From assembly GCF_905480415.1 (NCBI RefSeq), contig NZ_CAJQQI010000011.1, positions 1 to 49,504 on the forward strand: 49,504 nucleotides of DNA, given 5' to 3'. The translations under genes were made by a program, and so were the position numbers. Within the stretch, counting starts at the first letter, position 1; each line of letters begins with the position of its first letter. Shown in pieces: positions 1-6,739 of the stretch. The notes under the pieces are model-generated. The model was not told the origin of the DNA and made no database searches. It was given only the letters and a program-made list of their open reading frames with translations. The DNA comes from an uncultured Algibacter sp. (lineage in GTDB: Bacteria > Bacteroidota > Bacteroidia > Flavobacteriales > Flavobacteriaceae).

Positions 1-1043
1 TCCACTTCTCTTAATACAGATTCCTGACTACGAGACGCAATAAACTTGCCTTGGTGTGCAGAAATCGTACAGAAACTACAACCACCAAAACACCCACGAT
101 GTATATTAATAGAAAACTTAATCATTTCATAAGCCGGAATAGGTCCACGCTTATTATATTTTGGGTGAGGCATTCTAGTGTATGGCAACTCAAAAGACGC
201 ATCAATTTCAGCTTCCGTCATCGTAGAACAAGGCGGATTAATCATCAACGTTTTATCGCCAACTTTCTGAAAAATACGTCTTGCCGCTAACTTATTAGAT
301 TCTTGTTCTATAACCTTAAAGTTAGACGCATATTTTTTCTTATCCGTTAAACAAACTTCATGCGATGCTATTTCAACATCTTCCCAATTACTATTTTTTG
401 GGATTTTTGCACCAGCATCCAATAAAACAGCCGTTTGTTTAATCGTCGTAATACTAGAAAAAGGCACCCCTTTTTGCATTAAACGCACCACTTCGCGCAA
501 GGGTTGTTCGCCCATACCATAAACTAACATATCTGCTTTTGATGTTTCTAAAATAGAAGGCATCAGCTTATCACTCCAATAATCGTAATGCGTCACACGA
601 CGCAATGATGCCTCAATACCACCAATTAAAATAGGTGTATCTGGCCATTTATCTTTTAAAATATTCGAGTAAACCGTAGTGGCGTAATCTGGTCTAAAAC
701 CAATATCACCATTAGGTGTATAGGCATCCTTATCTCTTCGCTTTTTATTCGCATTATAATTGCTAAGCATCGGGTCCATACAACCACCAGTAACACCAAA
801 AAACAATTTTGGCTTACCCATTTTTACAAAATCCTGAAGATTGTCTTTAACATTAGGTTGTGGTACAATGGCAACACGTAAACCATAACTTTCTAAAATT
901 CGCCCAATAACTGCAGGTCCAAACGATGGATGATCCACGTAGGCATCACCACTAAATAAAATAACGTCCAGTTCATCCCAACCGCGTATTTTCACCTCTT
1001 TGTTTGTGGTAGGTAACCAATCTGAAAGTTGTAATTCTTGCAT
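1..1043 (-). CDS. ygiQ: YgiQ-family radical SAM protein, 5' part (3' end outside window)
   Basis: The minus-strand reading frame is open from an ATG at 1043 to the window edge (347 codons). It is missing from the ORF track because it has no stop inside the window. The protein starts MQELQLSDWLPTT and has the UPF0313/YgiQ N-terminal domain (KIRGWDELDVILFSGDAYVDH). Near residue 320 it has the radical SAM cluster motif CFGGCSFC (CxxxCxxC), which binds a 4Fe-4S cluster that cleaves S-adenosylmethionine. Complete family members are usually 600-700 residues, so roughly half is missing. The physiological substrate of the family is not established. A decayed copy of this gene's first ~130 bp lies at 8549-8710. 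Confidence 0.93.
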   Translation of the reverse strand, partial: MQELQLSDWLPTTNKEVKIRGWDELDVILFSGDAYVDHPSFGPAVIGRILESYGLRVAIVPQPNVKDNLQDFVKMGKPKLFFGVTGGCMDPMLSNYNANKKRRDKDAYTPNGDIGFRPDYATTVYSNILKDKWPDTPILIGGIEASLRRVTHYDYWSDKLMPSILETSKADMLVYGMGEQPLREVVRLMQKGVPFSSITTIKQTAVLLDAGAKIPKNSNWEDVEIASHEVCLTDKKKYASNFKVIEQESNKLAARRIFQKVGDKTLMINPPCSTMTEAEIDASFELPYTRMPHPKYNKRGPIPAYEMIKFSINIHRGCFGGCSFCTISAHQGKFIASRSQESVLREV

Positions 1044-1119
1044 AGCGCTGCAAAAATAGACAAAAATTGCCTCTTATGCAGTTATAATAAGTTTAGTGAA
1101 AAGAGTAGTTTTTTATTTT

Positions 1120-1201
1120 GGGCGTTCCCCAAGGGTCGGGCTTTACCTTTCAAGTCCTCGCTCGTACCTCGTTGTGGGCTTTTCACTGCAATCCCTAACG
1201 C
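1120..1201. repeat. Short interspersed flavobacterial repeat element
   Basis: The intergenic stretch 1044-1419 holds no convincing gene. It contains an 82-bp segment beginning GGGCGTTCCCCAAGGGTCGG and ending CAATCCCTAACGC. The ends carry inverted GCGTT/AACGC and the interior is more GC-rich than the surroundings. From memory, very similar GGGCGTT...AAGGGTCGGGCTTT...CTGCAATCCCTAACGC segments recur in intergenic regions of many Flavobacteriaceae genomes, so I call this a REP-like element. The two overlapping ORFs of the track (1038-1235 and 1096-1326) read through it and are probably not genes. No second copy was seen in the window. Confidence 0.55.
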
Positions 1202-1358
1202 AGATGCAATGGTTAATTATGAGTTTTTTAATTAAACTACATAGCCATATAACATACTATGCACATCATTTTAAAGGGTCTTGCAAACTTAATTTTAACG
1301 TGTTATTTCGCAAACAACTTCTCTAGGCCCTCTAACTTTTATGCTGTGTTTAAATACA

Positions 1359-1392
1359 TAAATCCTGATAGTTTTAAAACTATCAGGATTTA
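1359..1392 (-). terminator. Stem-loop after the 938-residue T9SS gene
   Basis: A perfect 17-bp inverted repeat (arm TAAATCCTGATAGTTTT) lies 27 bp beyond the stop codon at 1420. It is nearly the same stem-loop as the one after the other T9SS gene (6659-6693), which suggests the two genes' 3' ends share ancestry. Confidence 0.65.
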
Positions 1393-1419
1393 TTAAGGTT
1401 TTATAATCTTATTAACCTA

Positions 1420-4236
1420 CTATTTTAAAATTATTTTTTTCACGGAAGCATTTCTACCGTCGCTAATTTTCACAAAATACAAACCTGCTTGCAATGCGCT
1501 TAAATCCAATGTTTTAGTATTAGATGAGCCATCTAATTTAGCTGTAAATACTTTATGACCTAGTACATCAAAAACATTCACCAAATTACCGGTTGTGTTT
1601 TTTATGTTAATAATTCCAGTTGTTGGATTTGGATATATATTGAAAGGTACAACTTTAGAATTTTCTGTGCTTTTTGTACTTAATGTTATTCCTGGTTCTC
1701 CAATAAGTACATCAATATAAGTAAGATTATTAGTTGAATCCATTATCCCACCAGCACCACCACCAGGGCCGTCCTCAGCGGTTTTACCTTCTTCAGTAGT
1801 ATCTTCTTCAATAGGTACAACAAGTTGAGTAAACTCATCAAATCTAGCGGTACCTATTCCTTCAGTACCTTCATCAAAACTAAATGTTAATCTGTAGCTT
1901 CCTTCTCCTTCATTCTTATTGTCCACGTCCCATGTATATCCAAACATTATTTTACCTTTTACATTAACTTCAGCATTGAAATATCCACTTCCGTCTGAAG
2001 CTTCAGAAACAGCCTGATTTAATATTGGTTCATTTATAATGTTAACATCCTCCGGGTTTGCTTCTGTCCATTTTTTTTCAGCAGCTAACCAAGAAAGTCT
2101 TGAAGCAGGAATGCTTTCTCTTGTAAAATTTAATTTTTGAATTGTTAATCTGGCATTTGGAGTATAAACAGTAGCTTGAGTTCCTAAACCATAAACTACT
2201 TCATCGTCACGTGTTGTTTGTAATCCATGAACCTCATCTATACCCCAACTATCAACATGTCTCATACTAAATTGCGTTACAGAATCTATGTCTTGCACTA
2301 AAACCACTTCAGTTCTTACCTTCTTACCGATATCCCAAGGTACAGATTCAAGATTATCGCCCCAATCAACCCAATTAATATATATAGTGTCCCCTGCTGG
2401 AACCGCTGCATTATAAGCTTGCCAGGTATTGTCTGCATCTTTTTGTATGTAAGCTTTATATACTTCAGAGACTCCATCACCAGGTTCTGAATTATCTTCA
2501 CATTTATTTGGGTTATTGTCTGATGGTTTACAACTATATAGTGTTGCTTGTGGGTCAATAGGGTCTTCGCCCCAAACATACCACCATTCACCATTAATTG
2601 TATAATCTCCCATAGTACCACGTAATGCTTTAGAACCGCCATCGGCCCAAATTACTGGGAAGGATAAGTTATTTCCTGCGCCTTCAGGTGGTTCGGATAC
2701 CATTTCAAATGAAACTGTAATTGGTATTCCTATTTCACCAGTCAAATCATCCTCAGCATAAGGTGTCACAGTTAAGTTATAATTTCCTTTTGTAAAGTCC
2801 TTTCCAGAATAATCACCATTTGTGTGACCATAAAGCGTATAAGGCTCAATATTTTCGCTACTTGACGTAGAATGCTCTCCGCTTAGTTCGAATTTAACAC
2901 TACCAACATCACTTGTTGCTATTGCTTCAACACTAAGATTTGATATAGGAACTTCATTGATATCTATCCACATCCCATCTGTAAGTGAACCAAGAGACAC
3001 ATCATTAACTGCATCAATAAGTTCAAGACCTGTTACTGCTACCCAAGGAAGATAATCACTCATATCTTCTCCAATAAGCACATCTATATAGGTTAAATTA
3101 TTAGATGGATCCATCACTGGAACGCCGCCACTACCAGGCCCCCCTTCCTCGGTAATTTCAGTAGTTTTTGCTATTTCGTGGTCTTCTCCCTCTTCCTCTT
3201 CTGCTACTATTATTTGGGTAAATTCATCAAATTTAGCAGTTCCTATTGCTTCATCACCTTCATCAAAACTAAACGTCAATCTGTAGTAACCTTCTCCTTG
3301 ATTCTTACTACCCACGTCCCACGTATATCCAAACATTATTTTACCTTTTACATTAATTTCGGCATTAAAGAAGTCAGGACCAGTTCCAGCTTCAGAAATG
3401 GCCTGATTTAATATAGGCTCATTTATAATATCAACATTTTCACCTTCTGCTTCTGTCCATCCAGTTTCTGGTACCCAGATAAGTCTAGACGGATCAATAT
3501 TTGAACTTGTGTAATTCAATTTTTGCATAGTTAATCTGGCCTTTGGAGTAAAAATAGTAGCTTGAGTTCCTGCAGCGTATACAGGCTCATCATCAAGTGT
3601 AGTTTGTAAACCATGAACCTCATCTATACCCCAACTATCAACATGTCTCATACTAAATTGAGTTACAGAATCTATATCTTGCAATAAAACTATTTCTGTT
3701 CTTACCTTCGAATTAATTTTCCAGGCTAAAGATTCTAGGTTATCACCCCAGTCAACCCAATCAACATTTAGAGTTTCTCCAGCTGGTACGGGAGCATTGT
3801 GGGCTTGCCAAACATTCTTTAAATCTTTTTGTATATAAGCTTTATACACCTCCGAGGTTCCATCACCAGGTTCTTTGCCATCCATACATTTACCACTATT
3901 ATTATCTAGCGGTTCACAACTATAAAGTGGTGAATCTGGGTCAACAGGATCTTCACCCCACACATACCACCATACTCCTTCTAGTGAATAGGCTTCTAAT
4001 GTGCCGGGTAACACTTTAGATCCTCCATCTGCAAAAATAACTGGAAATGATAGGTTATTTCCCCCTATTTCACCGTCGTCGCCGCCGCCGCCATTATGGC
4101 CGCCGCCACCATTGCCGCCGCCACCGCCGCCGTTACCGCCACCACCGTTACCTTGCGCGTTCATAGTCTGACTAGAACAAATAAATATAAATGGTAAAAA
4201 AACCATTATCCGTAAATAAGTAATTAATTTTTTCAT
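1420..4236 (-). CDS. T9SS-secreted protein with two copies of a large unknown domain
   Basis: This 938-residue protein is predicted to be exported by Sec and then across the outer membrane by the type IX system. It has an N-terminal signal peptide (residues 1-28, ending MNAQ), a Gly/Asn-rich spacer (29-59), a first ~330-residue unit starting NNLSFPVIFADGG, and an intervening beta-rich segment. A second unit follows, starting NNLSFPVIWADGG near residue 520. The last ~76 residues (VPFNIYPNPTTG...KKIILK) are a type A sorting domain. Both units contain WWYVWGEDP, YSC and the identical stretch SMRHVDSWGIDEVHGLQTT. The inter-unit segment (TGLELIDA...YTLYGH) resembles small beta-sandwich domains of other Bacteroidota surface proteins. 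I do not recognise the repeated unit and assign no function. The promoter carries three FNR-like boxes. Confidence 0.9.
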   Translation of the reverse strand: MKKLITYLRIMVFLPFIFICSSQTMNAQGNGGGGNGGGGGGNGGGGHNGGGGDDGEIGGNNLSFPVIFADGGSKVLPGTLEAYSLEGVWWYVWGEDPVDPDSPLYSCEPLDNNSGKCMDGKEPGDGTSEVYKAYIQKDLKNVWQAHNAPVPAGETLNVDWVDWGDNLESLAWKINSKVRTEIVLLQDIDSVTQFSMRHVDSWGIDEVHGLQTTLDDEPVYAAGTQATIFTPKARLTMQKLNYTSSNIDPSRLIWVPETGWTEAEGENVDIINEPILNQAISEAGTGPDFFNAEINVKGKIMFGYTWDVGSKNQGEGYYRLTFSFDEGDEAIGTAKFDEFTQIIVAEEEEGEDHEIAKTTEITEEGGPGSGGVPVMDPSNNLTYIDVLIGEDMSDYLPWVAVTGLELIDAVNDVSLGSLTDGMWIDINEVPISNLSVEAIATSDVGSVKFELSGEHSTSSSENIEPYTLYGHTNGDYSGKDFTKGNYNLTVTPYAEDDLTGEIGIPITVSFEMVSEPPEGAGNNLSFPVIWADGGSKALRGTMGDYTINGEWWYVWGEDPIDPQATLYSCKPSDNNPNKCEDNSEPGDGVSEVYKAYIQKDADNTWQAYNAAVPAGDTIYINWVDWGDNLESVPWDIGKKVRTEVVLVQDIDSVTQFSMRHVDSWGIDEVHGLQTTRDDEVVYGLGTQATVYTPNARLTIQKLNFTRESIPASRLSWLAAEKKWTEANPEDVNIINEPILNQAVSEASDGSGYFNAEVNVKGKIMFGYTWDVDNKNEGEGSYRLTFSFDEGTEGIGTARFDEFTQLVVPIEEDTTEEGKTAEDGPGGGAGGIMDSTNNLTYIDVLIGEPGITLSTKSTENSKVVPFNIYPNPTTGIINIKNTTGNLVNVFDVLGHKVFTAKLDGSSNTKTLDLSALQAGLYFVKISDGRNASVKKIILK
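1700..2677 (-). repeat. Internal repeat unit 2 of the 938-residue T9SS protein
   Basis: This unit runs from NNLSFPVIWADGG to NNLTYIDVLIGEP, about 326 residues. It aligns with unit 1 over nearly its full length with conserved W, C and D positions. Unlike unit 1, it is followed almost directly by the T9SS sorting domain and lacks the beta-sandwich segment. Confidence 0.8.
3075..4059 (-). repeat. Internal repeat unit 1 of the 938-residue T9SS protein
   Basis: This unit runs from NNLSFPVIFADGG to NNLTYIDVLIGED, about 328 residues. DNA similarity to unit 2 is still visible, for example in the codons for the SMRHVDSWGIDEVHG stretch, so the duplication is fairly recent or kept similar by selection. 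Confidence 0.8.
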
Positions 4237-4322
4237 GATTACATGATTTAATTAAACAATTAGTTAATGTTTTTAAATGTTAAGCGTTTCGTAAGTTGAA
4301 AACTTAACTTTTAAAAACTAAA

Positions 4323-4419
4323 TAAACTTATAAATCTTAATAGGAGAAGGAAATGATACCTATCAGTTTTAAGATGTCAATGATACCTATCAGATTTAAG
4401 AGATAACTGATATAAATCA
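4323..4419 (-). promoter_or_regulatory. Promoter of the 938-residue gene with three 27-bp-phased FNR-like boxes
   Basis: On the minus strand the -7 box TAAGTTTA (4323-4330) matches TAnnTTTG at five of six informative positions. TGAT-N4-ATCA palindromes lie at 4354-4365 (TGATACCTATCA), 4381-4392 (identical) and 4408-4419 (TGATATAAATCA), exactly 27 bp apart. The first is centred 33 bp from the -7 centre, about -40 from the expected start. These sites, plus the hairpin at 4524-4554, account for the 355-bp gap 4237-4591. Confidence 0.65.
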
Positions 4420-4523
4420 TTTATATAAATAAAGTAAAACGTATTAAATAGCTCATAAACAACAAAATCTCAATTTAGAATACATGAGGAGTTTTAAACA
4501 GGAAGACGTTTATGTGCTTTTAA

Positions 4524-4554
4524 ACATATAAGGTGTTTTAAACACCTTATATGT
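4524..4554 (-). terminator. Stem-loop downstream of the 305-residue gene
   Basis: An inverted repeat (ACATATAAGGTGTTT / AAACACCTTATATGT) lies 38 bp after the stop codon at 4592. It separates this gene from the promoter of the next one. There is no strong U-run, which is common for Bacteroidota terminators. Confidence 0.6.
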
Positions 4555-4591
4555 AACCATCTCCTATTTTAATTAAGCGTATGTTTTTTTT

Positions 4592-5509
4592 TTAAAATCT
4601 ATAACTAACGCCTACCATCCAATAGAAGGTGTTTTCCAAATCCTCTTCATAGATGGCCGAATCTACAGTTAAAGTTGCTGGATTTTGCGGAACTACTAAA
4701 ACGGGTAAAAATGACACAGTAAAAGGCTTCGCCATATACCAAATAGGAATACTAAATTCTACTGCCATAAGGTCAAACTTTTCACTTTCCTCAAGCACTA
4801 CAGTGGTTGTAGTTGTTTCAATAGGATCTGCCGTGCTTCCAGTACCTTGACCTGACCCTTGACCTGACCCTGTGCTTCTTTCGCTGCCAAACCTATTGTA
4901 TACATAGTATTCTTTATAGAAATTCTGAGAACCTAAGAAAACCCCCATAGTAGGAGAGATTTGAAACTTTCTATCTGTAGAAACAAAATCGTGACTTATT
5001 TCAGAAGATAAAAAGATATCTGAAGTGCTGTTTTCATTAAAAAAATTGGTTAATGATAGGTTTAAATTAAAAACATCAAAATCATAACCTAAGGTACCTG
5101 TTAAATCTGCTTCGACTTCAGAAATTACATTATAACTATCTGTGTTAAAAAAGTATTTTGTGAATGATATATCGCCACTAAATTTTTTAGAATTAATTTC
5201 ATACCCAATGGTGCCTAAAAATAAATCAATCCTACTTTCATTTGACTTAGTAAGGAATGAAAAGGACCCAGTTGCATAAAGACCCGTTTTATTGAAATAA
5301 GTAATAGAAGGATATAAATATGGAGCAGAAATGGAATCTTTTCTACCTAAATAAACCGCATCATTCATGAAATTTACAGCTATAGAAACATAAGATGGAT
5401 CTTCCATTTGGCTCTGCTCAACTGAATCTGATGTGTTTTGCCCAAAAACTGTATAATTGCATATAAGAATCAACAGCAGGCTACTTAATTTATAGTTATA
5501 AGATTTCAT
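4592..5509 (-). CDS. Putative outer-membrane beta-barrel protein
   Basis: This 305-residue protein has a signal peptide (residues 1-24, ending TVFGQ). It then shows alternating amphipathic strands rich in Y, F and S (YATGSFSFLTK, KFSGDISFTKYFF, TLGYDFDVFNLNLSLTNFF) and ends in aromatic GVSYRF, as outer-membrane barrels do. A Gly/Ser/Gln/Thr-rich stretch (GSGQGSGQGTGS, then a run of five Thr) near residue 220 looks like a surface loop. I recognise no characterised family. It sits 57 bp after the DUF6799-like gene, but a strong stem-loop lies in that gap, so it may depend on read-through or its own promoter; I see no FNR-like box for it. It could assist export or anchoring of the neighbouring T9SS proteins, but that is only inferred from position. 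Confidence 0.75.
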   Translation of the reverse strand: MKSYNYKLSSLLLILICNYTVFGQNTSDSVEQSQMEDPSYVSIAVNFMNDAVYLGRKDSISAPYLYPSITYFNKTGLYATGSFSFLTKSNESRIDLFLGTIGYEINSKKFSGDISFTKYFFNTDSYNVISEVEADLTGTLGYDFDVFNLNLSLTNFFNENSTSDIFLSSEISHDFVSTDRKFQISPTMGVFLGSQNFYKEYYVYNRFGSERSTGSGQGSGQGTGSTADPIETTTTTVVLEESEKFDLMAVEFSIPIWYMAKPFTVSFLPVLVVPQNPATLTVDSAIYEEDLENTFYWMVGVSYRF

Positions 5510-5524
5510 GGTATATAGTTATTA

Positions 5525-5556
5525 AAAAAGGGTTTTTAGTAAAAAAAACCCTTTTT
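5525..5556 (-). terminator. Terminator after the DUF6799-like gene
   Basis: AAAAAGGGTTTTT and AAAAACCCTTTTT form a 13-bp stem with a 6-nt loop directly after the stop codon at 5567 and just upstream of the 305-residue gene. Confidence 0.7.
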
Positions 5557-5566
5557 AGTTATTAGT

Positions 5567-6223
5567 TTAATAAACAGGTTTTTTTGATTTCTGTTTCTTA
5601 ATTTGAGGTTTTTTCTGAATTTTATTTTTCTTTATAAATTTTTTATTAATCATTTTTCTATACTGAAACGTATTTTTATACATGTCACCAACCATATTTA
5701 AACATTCACCATCTTGCAAACGTAATTGTTTACGATCTCGTGTTTGATATGTTCCGTCTGGATTAACTGTTGTGCCATTATTCAGTTTTAATTGTTCACG
5801 AATCTGATTTTGTGATTGGTTTTTAATTTGATAAGCTTCACCATCCATAACCATAATTTGATATCTATTTTGGTTACGTTCTTGAATTTGACTTTGTGAC
5901 AACCCTTTATTCTCCTGCTGCACTTTGTAGCGATATTGGTATTCATTTCTATATTTTACGCCATCATTATCTAAGCATTCACCATCTTTTAAACGCAATC
6001 TATCACGATCTCTAGTCATATACGATCCATCCGGGTTTACCGTAGTGCCATCATTTAATACTATTTTGTCCTTGAGTCGAATTTGGTCCTGGTCTTTAAT
6101 TTGTAACACGTCTCCATCAACTAACATAACACGATCCTGATCTCTATCTTGAATTTTGTCCTGTGCGGATAGAGTTGTAGTTCCTATAATAGCCAACGCT
6201 CCTAATAAAATTAATGTTTTCAT
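5567..6223 (-). CDS. Exported protein with two DUF6799-like repeats and a basic tail
   Basis: This 218-residue protein has a signal peptide (residues 1-20, ending TTLSAQ). Two ~75-residue repeats follow. Each has a VMxxDGxxxQIKxQ segment, then LNDGTTVNPDGSYMTRDR or LNNGTTVNPDGTYQTRDR, then LRLKDGEC or LRLQDGEC. This matches my memory of DUF6799, a Bacteroidota-restricted domain of unknown function. The repeats are unusually rich in Q, D and R. The tail is strongly basic (KKFIKKNKIQKKPQIKKQK), an odd feature that could bind polyanions such as lipopolysaccharide or DNA. It probably stays in the periplasm or is a surface protein; no sorting domain is visible. Its promoter carries a single FNR-like box, like its T9SS neighbours. 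Confidence 0.8.
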   Translation of the reverse strand: MKTLILLGALAIIGTTTLSAQDKIQDRDQDRVMLVDGDVLQIKDQDQIRLKDKIVLNDGTTVNPDGSYMTRDRDRLRLKDGECLDNDGVKYRNEYQYRYKVQQENKGLSQSQIQERNQNRYQIMVMDGEAYQIKNQSQNQIREQLKLNNGTTVNPDGTYQTRDRKQLRLQDGECLNMVGDMYKNTFQYRKMINKKFIKKNKIQKKPQIKKQKSKKPVY

Positions 6224-6252
6224 GGTATTTATTATTTAAAATTAATATGTAA

Positions 6253-6295
6253 CTAAAGTAATTTCCATTTGTTGTATTACAAATGATATCCATCA
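6253..6295 (-). promoter_or_regulatory. FNR-like box and -7 element upstream of the DUF6799-like gene
   Basis: TGATATCCATCA (6284-6295) is centred exactly 33 bp from the centre of TACTTTAG (minus strand, 6253-6260). That -7 octamer is identical to the one used by the 554-residue gene. The gap 6224-6739 otherwise holds only the terminator at 6659-6693; I see no further gene in it. Confidence 0.65.
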
Positions 6296-6658
6296 GTTTC
6301 AACTGGGGTTTTCACACCCTTTTTGTTTTAAAAGATATTAGATTTACTTTTAGAATTAACTAAATATTAAATAGTGTTCATCTTTTGTGTTTTTAAAATT
6401 AGCACATTGATATTTTTAAATTTTATGAGGATAATATGATACTACAAAAGAAATAATAGCATTATTTTGAATGGGGTAAAAATTTAATTATTACTCTTAT
6501 TTATCTAAAGAAACTGGTTTTATTACTTCTCTATAAATTCTATATGTGTTTCGTCTCGTAAACTTCGATTAATACAAGTATATCATTTTTTTAGACTCGC
6601 TCAGTTAACTTTAATTATATATGTTTCGCTTAAATACTTCTTTTTACACTTTAATAAA

Positions 6659-6693
6659 ATAAATCCTGATAGATTTAATACTATCAGGATTTA
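6659..6693 (-). terminator. Stem-loop after the 554-residue T9SS gene
   Basis: AAATCCTGATAG and CTATCAGGATTT pair with an 8-nt loop about 50 bp beyond the stop at 6740. The stem is almost identical to 1359-1392. Confidence 0.65.
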
Positions 6694-6739
6694 TTCAGAT
6701 TTTATATATTAATTACATTTTTATGGTTTTTTTAATGCA

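Noticed and set aside
51-290. Plus-strand 79-residue ORF
   Set aside because: It is a shadow of the minus-strand radical SAM gene, whose frame is open to the window edge.
1038-1326. Two overlapping plus-strand ORFs (65 and 76 residues)
   Set aside because: They read through the REP-like element, have no family resemblance or clear ribosome binding site, and share the same bases in two frames.
1359-1392. TGAT...ATCA halves inside the CCTGATAG stem-loops, as extra FNR-like boxes
   Set aside because: The half-sites are far more than 4 bp apart and the structure is a transcript stem-loop after stop codons, not in a promoter.
2316-2642. Minus-strand 108-residue ORF inside the T9SS gene
   Set aside because: It is an alternative frame of repeat unit 2 with no signal or family features.
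4062-4160. GC-rich GGN-repeat tract as a possible structural or mobile DNA element
   Set aside because: It is simply the coding sequence of the Gly/Asn-rich spacer after the signal peptide, in frame with the rest of the protein.
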